Counted from the first letter of the stretch, positions 32,239 through 40,711 are shown. The stretch: 64,000 nt of DNA from Paraburkholderia phenazinium (GCF_900142845.1 NZ_FSRU01000001.1:558001-622000), one strand, 5' to 3'. Notes: generated by a model not told the origin, from the letters alone. Program-made: numbers and translations.

Positions 32239-32976
32239 ATGGCATCCACACTCGTCACCGCTGTCGAACATCATCCCGTCAACCGCACCGGTCGCGACTT
32301 TGTCGTGGGCGATCTGCATGGTTGCGTGGATGCGTTGCGCTATTTGCTGCGCGAGGCGGCCTTCGATCCGTCGCGCGACCGGCTGTTTTCGGTTGGCGAT
32401 CTGATCGATCGCGGCACGCAGTCCGAAGAGGCGCTGGCCCTGCTCGACAAGCCCTGGTTCTATGCGGTCCTCGGCAATCACGAAGACACGCTATGCGCCG
32501 TGGCGGAAGGGCGCTTGCGCCGGCAGTGGTGGTACGGCATTGGCGGCACGTGGGCGGCCCAATTGTCCGATGAGAAGCTGCGCCATTATGCGCAGCGGCT
32601 GAGCGGCTTGCCGCTTGCGCGGGTGATCGGCAGCGGCAATGAGCGCTTCAATGTGCTGCATGCCGAATTCTTCGGAACCGATGCCGATCTCGATACCGGC
32701 GAGTTTTCCGCCGACGAGCGGCAGCAACTGCTATGGGGACGTCAGCTCGCCATGGGCAACGGCGATCCCACGCGGCAGCTCAGTCTGTCGCTGACTTACT
32801 GCGGGCATACGCCGATGCGCAGCATCCAGCAGATCGGCGCGCAGGTGTTCATCGATACGGGCGCGTTCGGGCCGGGCGGCAAGCTGACCATGGTCGAGGC
32901 CCGCAAGCCGCAGCGCTGGTCCGTGACGGTGGACATGGCGCGCGCGGAAGGCGCCGCGGCGCTGGCGTTGCCTTGA
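32239..32976 (+). CDS. PP1-like metallophosphoesterase (serine/threonine phosphatase type)
   Basis: A 245-residue calcineurin-like phosphoesterase. The three metal-site blocks are in order near the N terminus: FVVGDLHGC, FSVGDLIDRG and VLGNHED. The downstream TYCGHTPM carries a likely later histidine ligand. This is the PrpA/PrpB or lambda-phosphatase type, active on phospho-Ser/Thr proteins or diadenosine polyphosphates; the true substrate is not known. ATG 32239 is chosen because the protein then starts shortly before the first motif. It is convergent with the RES toxin gene. Confidence 0.87.
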   Translation: MASTLVTAVEHHPVNRTGRDFVVGDLHGCVDALRYLLREAAFDPSRDRLFSVGDLIDRGTQSEEALALLDKPWFYAVLGNHEDTLCAVAEGRLRRQWWYGIGGTWAAQLSDEKLRHYAQRLSGLPLARVIGSGNERFNVLHAEFFGTDADLDTGEFSADERQQLLWGRQLAMGNGDPTRQLSLSLTYCGHTPMRSIQQIGAQVFIDTGAFGPGGKLTMVEARKPQRWSVTVDMARAEGAAALALP

Positions 32977-33005
32977 GCGCGTTGGCTTGACCGGGGTGTC
33001 TTGAC

Positions 33006-33707
33006 CTACCCCACCTGATTCAGCTCGAACACCATATCGACGGCGCTGCCGTTCCAGTTGTATTCCAGATACGCCGCGTGATGGCAGTCCCTCAGCAGCG
33101 CGGTTCTGAACGCCGCAAGGCATTCGCCGCCGGGATCTCGCACGGACGGATACGCGATCCCCGGCGCTCCCGCTGCGCGCACCGCGCGCCCAATCGCTTG
33201 CCCCGGAAGATAATCGTGCGGCGAGAGGACCGCGGGATCGAGCGACGCGTCGTCGCGCAAATCCACCACCTCGCCACTCGCGATCACCGTGTACAGCCGC
33301 ATCTGTTGACGCGTTGGCGCTTCGGCGGTGGCCGCGAGGAATTGACCCGTGTGATAGCGCGTTTCCGCAATCGCGGTGGCGCGCGAACGGGCGCAGTAGA
33401 ACACACCGTAGCTGCCATCCGAGAAGCGGCTGCCGAGCGGATTCAGATGAGTCAACGCGGCCATGATCGGTCCGTAGCCCGGACCGAATCGCCGCTCTTC
33501 GCGTGGCACCAGTTCGAGCTCACCCACTTCGGTGCGCAGACGGTCGTTGGTCATCGCTTCGAGCGCGTAAAGCGCATCGAAGTCTTCGGGAGTGGCGACG
33601 CGGTCGAACAGATTCACCGCCGGAAAACGCGTGGGAATCACGCGATACGCGGGCGACCAGTCGAGCGGCGCGACGCGCCAGCGGTCCTGCCAATGCAGTT
33701 CAGTCAC
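33006..33707 (-). CDS. RES-domain toxin (NAD+-depleting family)
   Basis: A 233-residue RES-domain protein. Family landmarks are the Arg in YRVIPTRF, the Glu in ATAIAETRYH and the late YPSVRDPGGECLAAF block. RES toxins such as MbcT, Res and ParT attack NAD+ (phosphorolysis or hydrolysis) or ADP-ribosylate a target enzyme; which activity applies here is not visible. It is transcribed after its antitoxin, and its ATG overlaps the antitoxin stop by 4 bp, the standard arrangement of this toxin-antitoxin type. Length is at the upper end for RES toxins. Confidence 0.9.
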   Translation of the reverse strand: MTELHWQDRWRVAPLDWSPAYRVIPTRFPAVNLFDRVATPEDFDALYALEAMTNDRLRTEVGELELVPREERRFGPGYGPIMAALTHLNPLGSRFSDGSYGVFYCARSRATAIAETRYHTGQFLAATAEAPTRQQMRLYTVIASGEVVDLRDDASLDPAVLSPHDYLPGQAIGRAVRAAGAPGIAYPSVRDPGGECLAAFRTALLRDCHHAAYLEYNWNGSAVDMVFELNQVG

Positions 33708-34141
33708 GCCCAGCCGCCTCGCATTGCGTCGAGATACTGGCGTACGGCGACGAGGTCGCTGATATTGCCGGCGAGCATCCGGTCGAGCGCGCGGCGCCCG
33801 CCGAACGGCGGCGCGCTATTGGGACGTTTGACCCAGCCGTCGGCGGCGGCCGGTTGTGGCAACAAGATCTGCAGTGCTTTGTAAATGCCGAGCAGCAGCG
33901 AAAGCCGCTCGAGCGTGTCGCGCCCCAGGCGGGCGGTTTGCGGTTCCGCCTTCCACTTGAAGAAGGTCGAGCGGCCCGGCGAGCCGAGCAGGACGATCTG
34001 TTCCTCCGTGTTCAAATCCCAGTCGCCGGCGATCTTGAAGAACGCACGCAGGCCCGCCGCCGACATTTCGGTCAGCGAGGGTTCCGTGACGGGCCGGCGT
34101 AGCGGCGGGTCGTCATGGGAGACACGGGCGGCGTGTGGCAT
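33704..34141 (-). CDS. Xre/MbcA/ParS-type antitoxin of the RES toxin
   Basis: A 145-residue protein with a central helix-turn-helix-like region (IVLLGSPGRSTFFKWKAEPQTARLGRDTLERL) and a C-terminal toxin-binding domain ending FGGRRALDRMLAGNISDLVAVRQYLDAMRGGW. This ending is the signature of antitoxins paired with RES toxins. It should neutralise the toxin and repress its own promoter. The ATG at 34141 has no clear Shine-Dalgarno; an internal ATG at 34066 (MSAAGLRAFF) is an alternative. A candidate minus-strand promoter (TTGCAA with TAATAT 16 bp on) lies just upstream. Confidence 0.88.
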   Translation of the reverse strand: MPHAARVSHDDPPLRRPVTEPSLTEMSAAGLRAFFKIAGDWDLNTEEQIVLLGSPGRSTFFKWKAEPQTARLGRDTLERLSLLLGIYKALQILLPQPAAADGWVKRPNSAPPFGGRRALDRMLAGNISDLVAVRQYLDAMRGGWA

Positions 34142-34274
34142 GGAGGTTGGTCCTTATCTGTACTTTGTATCAATATTAGTCCAGATGTGGATTATTGCAA
34201 GGACAAATTGGGTATAATCGCGTCCCAGCAGGATAGATGCGAGACAGGTAATCGACGATCAGGAGCGGCAGGTG
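34142..34274. promoter_or_regulatory. Divergent promoter region of the toxin-antitoxin pair and a small exported protein
   Basis: An AT-rich 133-bp spacer. On the plus strand a consensus TATAAT at 34213-34218 can serve the exported-protein gene, though its -35 is unclear. On the minus strand TTGCAA, 16 bp and TAATAT can serve the antitoxin gene. The antitoxin probably binds here. Confidence 0.5.
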
Positions 34275-34673
34275 ATGTGGGTGCGAGCAGTGGCGGTAGC
34301 GGTGGTGGCAGTAGCGTGTTGTGCAGTAACGGCGCAGGCAGCGCAGTACGCCGAGGTGTGGAATCCGCCTGAGGCCAGACACGCGCCGAAGCGGGTCAAG
34401 GGGCATGCGCCGGCGAGCACGAAGGTGGCGGCCAAGGCGGTGGTGACCGGCAAGAGCAAGCGGCTGAAGGTTGAGCCGAAGAAGAAGCCGTCGCTGCACG
34501 CCGCGCATCAGGTTAAACCTCATGGCAAGCTCGTGGCGAAGAGTGCGGCGGGTAAGCCGGTCAAGACTGTGCGGAGCAAGGGCGTGCCGAGCAAGGCGGT
34601 CAAGATGGCGAGCGCGAACACCGCGACGAACTCCGCCGCCGGGGCCCGCAATCTACCGCCGATCCTGCATTGA
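34275..34673 (+). CDS. Small basic exported protein of unknown function
   Basis: A 132-residue protein. It has a Sec signal peptide (residues 1-22, ending VTAQAA/QYAEVW) and a mature part rich in Lys and Ala with repeated short basic stretches (KKKPSLHAAHQVKPHGKLVAK). It has almost no predicted globular content. AGGAG at 34261-34265 serves either ATG 34275 or GTG 34272. I do not recognise a family. The basic repetitive composition would suit binding to nucleic acid, polyphosphate or an anionic cell-envelope polymer, but this is a guess. Confidence 0.7.
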   Translation: MWVRAVAVAVVAVACCAVTAQAAQYAEVWNPPEARHAPKRVKGHAPASTKVAAKAVVTGKSKRLKVEPKKKPSLHAAHQVKPHGKLVAKSAAGKPVKTVRSKGVPSKAVKMASANTATNSAAGARNLPPILH

Positions 34674-34682
34674 ATCCGGGGC

Positions 34683-35537
34683 TCAGCCCCCGCTCCCCAA
34701 CCCCTCCGTCAACAACCGCAACGTCTCCAAAGAGCGCGGATCGCGCAACCGCGAATGCAGCGCCACGCGCGATTCAGGCAATGTCGGCAAGCCGAGCCGC
34801 GCGCCGACGTCGATCAACCCGCGCGGCGCTACCCGTCGCGCCAACGGCGCCACGGCGAGCCCAGCCGCAGCCGCTGCGCCGACAGTCGCCACCCCGCCGC
34901 CGATAAACGCCTCGCGCCATGCCACACCCGCTTCATCCAACGCATGGATCGCAACCGCCCGCACATTGCACGGCGCCGTCAGCAGCGCGAGCGGCAGTGG
35001 TTCGCCGACGCGCGGTAGCCATGCCGGCGCGGCCAGCCAGACGAGCGGTTCGCTGAAAAGCACGCTCGCATCGTCACGCGGCGCCTCGTCCGGTGTGGAG
35101 CGGACGATCACCGCGTCGAGCCGTCGTTCGTCGAACTGCGCGAGCAGCGCTGTCGACGTGCCGAGATGCAATTCGATCACCAATCCTGGATCGTAAGCGT
35201 TCAGCTTCGCCAGCAGATCCGTCAGGTCGGTGCTCGCGACGTGCTCGCTCAGACCCAGCGCGAGCCTGCGCCGCTCCACCGACAGCGCGCCGAGCGCCCG
35301 TTCATGCGCGTTCAGCAGGTCGCGCGCGGCGCCGAGAAACGCGGTGCCGTCTGCGGAGAGCCGCACCACCCGCGGTGTCCGTTCCACCAGTTGCTTGCCG
35401 AGATGCGCCTCCAGCCGTTTGAGCTTCAGGGAGACGGCGGATTGCGTGGTGTCGAGCGCGTCGGCCGCACGCGTAAAACTGTGCAGATCGGCGACCAGAA
35501 CGAAGGCGCGTACCGCATCGAGATCGAGTACTTTCAT
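34683..35537 (-). CDS. LysR-family transcriptional regulator
   Basis: A 284-residue LysR regulator: N-terminal winged helix-turn-helix (LDLDAVRAFVLVADLHSFTRAADALDTTQSAVSLKLKRLEAHLGKQL) and a periplasmic-binding-like effector domain from about residue 90. It is divergent from the tautomerase gene, and a palindrome with T-N11-A spacing overlaps its start codon. It most likely controls itself and that gene. The stop codon lies in a short GC-rich inverted repeat shared with the convergent exported-protein gene. Confidence 0.92.
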   Translation of the reverse strand: MKVLDLDAVRAFVLVADLHSFTRAADALDTTQSAVSLKLKRLEAHLGKQLVERTPRVVRLSADGTAFLGAARDLLNAHERALGALSVERRRLALGLSEHVASTDLTDLLAKLNAYDPGLVIELHLGTSTALLAQFDERRLDAVIVRSTPDEAPRDDASVLFSEPLVWLAAPAWLPRVGEPLPLALLTAPCNVRAVAIHALDEAGVAWREAFIGGGVATVGAAAAAGLAVAPLARRVAPRGLIDVGARLGLPTLPESRVALHSRLRDPRSLETLRLLTEGLGSGG

Positions 35538-35558
35538 TTCAATTGAAAATAAATGAAA
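35532..35558. promoter_or_regulatory. LysR-type operator candidate between lysR-type gene and tautomerase gene
   Basis: Inverted repeat TTTCATTT / AAATGAAA with an 11-nt spacer that contains a second, perfect palindrome TTCAATTGAA (35538-35547). It overlaps the LysR start codon (35535-35537), fitting autorepression, and lies 78 bp upstream of the tautomerase start. Confidence 0.6.
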
Positions 35559-35635
35559 TAGCTATTGATGTCTGTCCATTATGGACGAGGTGGCCTAAGC
35601 TGGGTACTCAATCTTCTTCGAAAGGAGTGTTCATC

Positions 35636-36025
35636 ATGCCGTTCACCCGAATTGCAGTCCGCGCCGGCAAGCCGGCGGCTTACCGGAAAGCGCTCACGCA
35701 GGGCATCCAGCGTTCGCTGGTCGAGATTTTCAACGTGCCGGAGGACGATATCTTCATGGTCGTCACCGAACACGATCAGGACAACTTCTTTTATGGCAAG
35801 CACTACCTGGACATTGATCGCAGCGACGATCTCGTGCTGATCCAGATCACCGCGAACAATACGCGCACCGTCGAACTCAAGAAGGCGCTGTACAAGCGGA
35901 TCGCGGAGCATCTGGCGGAAAGCCCAGGCGTGCGGCCGGAAGACGTGTTCGTCAACCTCGTGGATGTGCCGAAGGAGAACTGGTCGTTTGGGAATGGCAT
36001 CGCGCAATACGCGCCTCCTGCCTGA
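35636..36025 (+). CDS. Tautomerase-superfamily protein (MSAD-like)
   Basis: A 129-residue protein starting Met-Pro, so the mature N-terminal Pro1 catalytic base is present. The sequence resembles malonate semialdehyde decarboxylase: Asp37 (VPEDD), an Arg near position 76 (NNTRTVE) and the closing DVPKENWSFGNGIAQY block. It could act as a tautomerase, decarboxylase or hydratase on a small keto acid. ATG 35636 has a perfect AAAGGAG Shine-Dalgarno. It is divergent from, and probably regulated by, the LysR-type gene. Confidence 0.88.
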   Translation: MPFTRIAVRAGKPAAYRKALTQGIQRSLVEIFNVPEDDIFMVVTEHDQDNFFYGKHYLDIDRSDDLVLIQITANNTRTVELKKALYKRIAEHLAESPGVRPEDVFVNLVDVPKENWSFGNGIAQYAPPA

Positions 36026-36050
36026 CGCGTCTTTCGACCCGCGCGCCGCG

Positions 36051-36944
36051 CTACGCTGACCGGGCCGATCTTGCTTCCGACAGCAACCAGCCCCGGAACG
36101 CCGCCACATCCGGCCGTTCGGCGGCGGCGCGCGGATAGACGAGCCAGTAGCTGTAGTCGTTGGGCAGCGTGATGTCGAATGGCTGGACGAGGTGGCCCGC
36201 GGCGAGATCGTCGGCCGCCAGCATGAGTCTGCCGAGCACCACGCCCTGACCGTCCACCGCGGCCTGCAGCGCGAGACTGGCGTCGTCGAACGACGCGCCG
36301 CCCGCTTGCAGATCGATCCCCGCGACGCCGGCGTGCTCGCACCAGTGACGCCAGGCACTCCCAGGTTCGTCGTGCAGCAACTCGACATGACGCAGATCGG
36401 ACGGCGTGTGAAGCGGTGGTGGTCCTGCTGCGACGGCGGGACTGCAGACCGGGCTCAGGCTTTCCTGGGCGATCAGATCTGCCTTCAGGCCGGGCCAGCG
36501 GCCGAGGCCTGAGCGAATGGCGAGATCGAAACGGTCCGTCGAAAAATCCCACAGATCGGCGGAGCTGGCGAGCTTGACATCCACCTGCGGGTGCAGCGCG
36601 CGGAATCTGCCGAGGCGCGGCACCAGCCAGCGCGATGCAAACGACGGCAACGCGGTAATGCGCAGCGGGCCGTCGCTGCGTTCGCGCAGGCGCAACGTCG
36701 CCGCCGACATGCGATTGAAGGCCTCGCTTAGCTCCGGAAGATAACTGCGGCCCTTGGTGGTCAGCGTCAGGACATGGCCGCGACGCTCGAACAGGCTGAA
36801 TCCGAGCCAGCTTTCCAACTGGCGAATCTGATGGCTGATGGCGGCCTGCGTCACGCATAGCTCGTTGGCGGCGACGGTAAAACTCAGATTGCGCGCAGCG
36901 GCCTCGAAGGCGCGGAGCGCGCCGAGCGGGGGGAGGCGGCGCAT
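36051..36944 (-). CDS. LysR-family regulator (GcvA-like)
   Basis: A 297-residue LysR regulator of the GcvA subgroup: the start MRRLPPLGALRAFEAAARNLSFTVAANELCVTQAAISHQIRQLE is the subgroup hallmark. Divergent from the LysE-type exporter gene across 135 bp, the same layout as known LysR-regulator / LysE-exporter pairs. It probably senses the exporter's substrate. A second GcvA-like regulator lies at 52-53 kb. Confidence 0.92.
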   Translation of the reverse strand: MRRLPPLGALRAFEAAARNLSFTVAANELCVTQAAISHQIRQLESWLGFSLFERRGHVLTLTTKGRSYLPELSEAFNRMSAATLRLRERSDGPLRITALPSFASRWLVPRLGRFRALHPQVDVKLASSADLWDFSTDRFDLAIRSGLGRWPGLKADLIAQESLSPVCSPAVAAGPPPLHTPSDLRHVELLHDEPGSAWRHWCEHAGVAGIDLQAGGASFDDASLALQAAVDGQGVVLGRLMLAADDLAAGHLVQPFDITLPNDYSYWLVYPRAAAERPDVAAFRGWLLSEARSARSA

Positions 36945-37040
36945 GAGATCGATTAGCTGGCTTTATCGAGACCCTGACGATAACTCGTTTGGCCGCCGCG
37001 TGAAAGTCACTTCTAATCAGGCATCCGAAACCAGAGGCGT

Positions 37041-37054
37041 GGGGCGATCGCCCC
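37041..37054. repeat. Perfect 14-bp palindrome upstream of the lysE-type gene
   Basis: GGGGCGATCGCCCC lies 26 bp upstream of the exporter start, within the divergent regulator/exporter spacer. Its GC-rich symmetric form is not typical of a LysR site, so its role is open. Confidence 0.35.
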
Positions 37055-37079
37055 GCTCCGTTTCAATGCGAGGGAGCCG

Positions 37080-37697
37080 ATGATGGGCCTGATTGGATGG
37101 GATATGTGGATTCTGTTTTTTGGCTATGCCATTCCGATGGTGATTAGCCCGGGACCGGGCAATACGATTCTGGCCGCTTCCGGCGGCCGCTTCGGCATTC
37201 GCGGTTCGTTGCGGTTCTGGGCTGGGTTTGAAGTCTCGAATCTCGCGCTTTGCCTGCTTTATGGGTTGGGCCTCGGCCGCGCCTTGCATCGTTACCCGGA
37301 GGTGCACGAGGCGCTCAAGTGGACCGGCACGGCTTATCTGCTTTACCTCGCATGGGGCTTCTTCCGTTCGTCCACCACGGCCACGGCCGCGAGCGACAGG
37401 ACGATGACGCGCTTGACGTTTACCGATGGCCTGGTTTCGGTGGCACTCAACCCGAAGATCCATTCGATGATTCTGGTGATGTTTTCGCAGTTTCTCGATC
37501 CGTCGAAATCGCCTTCCGTGCAGGTGGTTCAATTTACGGTCGCTTTTCTGCTGGTGTGCGTGGGTTGCCACTTCCCGTGGATTTACGGCGGCAAGGTGAT
37601 CCTGGGCCGCTTCTCTTCGGAGCGCGCGGTGCGCATCCAGGGTCGTGTTTTTGGCGTGTGCATGCTGCTGGTGGCCGCGTACATCGCATTTGCCTGA
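37080..37697 (+). CDS. LysE/RhtB-family amino-acid exporter
   Basis: A 205-residue inner-membrane translocator with about six hydrophobic segments. The N-terminal SPGPGNTILAASGGRFGIRGSLRFWAGFEVSN is the LysE/RhtB signature, and NPKIHSMILVMFSQFL is the usual mid-protein block. The family exports amino acids or related compounds; the substrate is not visible. ATG at 37080 or 37083, with GGGAG upstream. Divergent from a GcvA-like LysR regulator. Confidence 0.9.
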   Translation: MMGLIGWDMWILFFGYAIPMVISPGPGNTILAASGGRFGIRGSLRFWAGFEVSNLALCLLYGLGLGRALHRYPEVHEALKWTGTAYLLYLAWGFFRSSTTATAASDRTMTRLTFTDGLVSVALNPKIHSMILVMFSQFLDPSKSPSVQVVQFTVAFLLVCVGCHFPWIYGGKVILGRFSSERAVRIQGRVFGVCMLLVAAYIAFA

Positions 37698-37838
37698 GCG
37701 GCTGCGCGGGATGGGTTCTTCGTCAGAGGGGATTTGACGTGGGTACAGCCGCTTGGCTTGCGGGCCATGTAACATGAACAGGAGGCATCGCCTTTTCCTT
37801 CTGCGCGCGGCCTCCTTTGCTCAGACGATGGGGAGTCC

Positions 37839-39497
37839 ATGGGCCGCGTCCTCGTAATCGTGCTTGATGTTCCGCAGTCGGCATTGCATGCGTGGTCCGT
37901 GCAGCGTGAACGGAGCCATCGCTCCCGCGTGGCGAACCGGCTCGATGCCGCTCTGGTCAAGGCGCTTGGCGATTTGCCGCAAGCCGAGCGCGTGGCGCGC
38001 AAGGGTTCGCGTGGCGCCGTCCTCCCGCGCTCCCCTGCGAAGGTAACGAGCACCCGCTTCGAACAGACTGCGAAGATGGCCGCGGCCGGCTTGCAGGTCA
38101 CGCTCGAAACATCGCCGCGCGTGCGGCGCGTTGTGGCGTGCCAGCAAATGGACTACGCCCCGGGTGTCACGGTGCGCGAGATCCTCTACGAGGTACCGCT
38201 GGGTGCGGAAGCGCCGGTCAGCTCGGCATTTGCAGCCGCACCCGAGAAACACCGGCACGTGCTGACCGAGGCCGGCGATCTCGCGCCGCTCACGACGTTT
38301 GTCTGTGAGCGCGATAGCTGGCGCTGGCCGGTGGCGGATGGGATCGTCGTCGATATCGTCTTCAATCGCTTTCATGCTTCGACGGAAGGCGATGCGCCAC
38401 CGTCCCGCGAACTTCATCTGACTACGCCATTCGTCGACGACGCACCTGGCGCGTCGTTGGCCGCGTTGTTCGCTGCTGCGTATGCGTTGGTTGCCGCGTT
38501 GCCTGCCTTCCCGGTTTTGCGCACGGCGCTTGATCGCGCTTGCTGTGCCGCCGACGCTTCCCCCGTCGAGGCCACCGCCGCCGACGCACACGAAGCCACG
38601 ACGCCCATACGTGCCGCGCCCATTGATCTGGCCGGTGTTTCGACGCCCCAGGCCGCATTGACGACGATCGGCTGTAACGTCGCGGATCAGTGGTTCGGCA
38701 ATGACGCCGGCGTGCGCGACGCCGTCAGCACCGAGTTCGTCCATCAGATGCGTATCGCGCAGCGGCGTCTCAGGACGGCGCTGCGAATCTTCCCGCACTG
38801 GCAGGACGAAGTGTGGACGGCGCGCATCGCACCGGACCTCAAATGGTTGGGCAGCGTGCTCGGCGAGGCGCGTGACTGGGACGTGTTCGTCGATTCGACC
38901 TTGCCCGCGCTGGCGGCTGCAGACGCTGACAGCACGCGCTGGATCGCGATCTGCGAGCGCGCCGACGCGCGGCGTCTTGAAGCCCGCACGGCCTTAAAGA
39001 CCGCCATGGGCTCGGCGCGCTACGCGCAGCTTGCCCTGGCGTGGCTCGAATGGCTGAGCGGATTGCCCTCACGCGAGCCGCCCGCAAAGGCCGCGGATAC
39101 TTCGCTGCGCGCCTATGCGCAAAAGCGCGTGCAGAGGTACTACAAGCGGTTGATTAGGGCACCGAAACTGACGACACTCGACGAGCAAGCGCGTCACAAG
39201 GAACGCATCCAGGCGAAGTACCTGCGCTATACGCTGGAATTCTTCGAGTCGATCGCCTCGCAGAAAACGCGCAAGGAGAGCGCGAAGACGGTCGCGCGCA
39301 TGCAGAGCGTGCTCGGCGACGGCAACGATGCAGCCGTTGCTTTGCGCTACCTCGAGCAGGTCGATGCGCCGCCTTACCAGGCGGGTTTTGCACACGGTTG
39401 GTGTGAGGCGTCGAAACGCTACACGGCGCAGGAAGGCGAGCGTTTGCTGCGCAGATTGCGCAAGCCGAAAATCACGGGCGGGGCGGGTGGTGGATAG
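37839..39497 (+). CDS. CHAD-domain protein with a degenerate CYTH-like N terminus
   Basis: A 552-residue protein. The C-terminal ~270 residues are a CHAD domain: FVHQMRIAQRRLRTALRIFPHW, WLGSVLGEARDWDVFVDSTLPAL, KYLRYTLEFF and LQSVLGDGNDAAVALRYL-type blocks. These histidine- and basic-rich helices bind polyphosphate in other bacteria. The N-terminal half has the layout of a CYTH domain (RWPVADGIVVDIVFNRFH, ELHLTTP) but lacks the ExExK metal/triphosphate motif. It is likely a polyphosphate-granule protein, not an active triphosphatase. Start ATG 37839 follows a GGGG-containing stretch. Confidence 0.85.
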   Translation: MGRVLVIVLDVPQSALHAWSVQRERSHRSRVANRLDAALVKALGDLPQAERVARKGSRGAVLPRSPAKVTSTRFEQTAKMAAAGLQVTLETSPRVRRVVACQQMDYAPGVTVREILYEVPLGAEAPVSSAFAAAPEKHRHVLTEAGDLAPLTTFVCERDSWRWPVADGIVVDIVFNRFHASTEGDAPPSRELHLTTPFVDDAPGASLAALFAAAYALVAALPAFPVLRTALDRACCAADASPVEATAADAHEATTPIRAAPIDLAGVSTPQAALTTIGCNVADQWFGNDAGVRDAVSTEFVHQMRIAQRRLRTALRIFPHWQDEVWTARIAPDLKWLGSVLGEARDWDVFVDSTLPALAAADADSTRWIAICERADARRLEARTALKTAMGSARYAQLALAWLEWLSGLPSREPPAKAADTSLRAYAQKRVQRYYKRLIRAPKLTTLDEQARHKERIQAKYLRYTLEFFESIASQKTRKESAKTVARMQSVLGDGNDAAVALRYLEQVDAPPYQAGFAHGWCEASKRYTAQEGERLLRRLRKPKITGGAGGG

Positions 39498-39586
39498 CAG
39501 AGGCGGCCGATCCCGCGGCCTCAGCGCCTATCCGTGAATCACCGGTCAGGTTGTACGGGCAACCGGCGGTCGTGCCGCGTTACGCG

Positions 39587-40297
39587 TTACGCGTCGCGGT
39601 CGTCCGGCAGAGTGGGCGCTACCAGCGTATTTTGTGTCTGCGACAGCGGCGCGGCGTTCGGCGAATTGTAGTGTCCCGCCTTCCAGCGCGCGCGAATGAA
39701 TGGCCGTTCGTGGCCGGAGACCTTAAGGGCGATATGGGTGACCCAGCGTTGCGTGGGCAGATGGACGCCGTGCAGCCCGACGGTCAGCATCATGAGACTG
39801 ACGGCGACGGGCACGGCGGACAGCCGGCCGGGTTCCGCATCCCACGACCAGCGCACGAACATCAGCGCGGTCACGGCGCCGACGATGCAGCCGGTAATCG
39901 CCTCGGACGGCGAGTGCGCATCCAGCACCACCCGCGACAGGCCAACCGCAATGCCGGCGGCCAGCCCGATCACCACGCCCACGAGGCGAAACGCGGGCCG
40001 TGCGGGCAGCAGCATCAGAAACAGGGCGACCGGGTAGACCGCCGTGGAGAGGACCGCGTGACCGCTCAGCCCGGTGAAATCCAGTTCTTTCACGCCGACG
40101 CCCCAGCCGAGAAAGGCCAGCTTGGTGATCGTGACGACCACGATCGCCGCTCCCAGCAGCAGTAGCCAACCCGCTGCCATGCGCCAGGAGTAGCCGAGCG
40201 CCAGCCAAAGCGCGATCGCAATCGCGAGCGGCAGCGTCAGACCGGCGCCGCCGAGGCTGGTGATCGAATACCAAAGGTGATAGGGCAAGTCAGGCAT
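39587..40297 (-). CDS. PAP2-family membrane phosphatase
   Basis: A 236-residue membrane protein with about six hydrophobic segments. Two PAP2 active-site blocks are readable: TGLSGHAVLS (with the catalytic His) and GLSRVVLDAHSPSEAITG (Arg and nucleophilic His). The first block, normally KxxxxxxRP, is weak. Such enzymes dephosphorylate lipid phosphates, for example undecaprenyl pyrophosphate. It is convergent with the CHAD gene and adjacent in function only if both act in phosphate storage, which is speculation. Confidence 0.83.
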   Translation of the reverse strand: MPDLPYHLWYSITSLGGAGLTLPLAIAIALWLALGYSWRMAAGWLLLLGAAIVVVTITKLAFLGWGVGVKELDFTGLSGHAVLSTAVYPVALFLMLLPARPAFRLVGVVIGLAAGIAVGLSRVVLDAHSPSEAITGCIVGAVTALMFVRWSWDAEPGRLSAVPVAVSLMMLTVGLHGVHLPTQRWVTHIALKVSGHERPFIRARWKAGHYNSPNAAPLSQTQNTLVAPTLPDDRDA

Positions 40298-40711
40298 GGA
40301 AAGAAGCGCGACAGGCGCCGCGTAGAATCAGGACCGTGATTGTTTAACGCGCCAGCCATCCATCTGGCCGACAGAAGATTGAGACACGCTGTACGTGTTT
40401 CATGGGTATGACTGTCAGTATAGACGGGAGTGCCCGTCGGAGCTTGTGGCGCGACGCTATGGCACCGCCTATGGCGTTTCGCGCCGATGCCGTGGCGGCG
40501 CCCGACTGCGTATGAAACACCTCGCAAAATGATCTGGCAATACGGCGGCCGGCGACTGACCGGCATGGGCCGGCGTGGCGCCTACTAACGATTTTGGCTG
40601 CACTATGCGCTCAGCATCGGGTCAGGATTGGTGTTATTGTGCAATGCACAACGACTTGCCGTTCTAGTTCTACAGAACAGTAGCGGTCCCTTTTTGCGAG
40701 GTCATCATCCA
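40298..40711. other. Intergenic region between PAP2 gene and PHB-depolymerase-family gene
   Basis: About 410 bp between divergent genes. It contains a 15-bp palindrome 60 bp before the esterase start and the promoters of both genes. Open frames crossing it have atypical composition and no start signals, so no gene is called. Confidence 0.6.
40637..40651. promoter_or_regulatory. Palindrome resembling a PhaR/PhbF-type site upstream of the PHB-depolymerase-family gene
   Basis: TTGTGCA-A-TGCACAA, a perfect 7-bp inverted repeat around one base. Its TGC-N3-GCA core resembles the core of the site reported for PhbF/PhaR-type regulators of polyhydroxybutyrate genes, but the flanks do not match fully. 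Its position 60 bp ahead of a PHB-depolymerase-family gene fits such a role. Confidence 0.45.

Noticed and set aside
39503..39540. Short GGCCG/CGGCC repeat after the CHAD gene
   Set aside because: Only 5 bp of stem; too weak to call a terminator.
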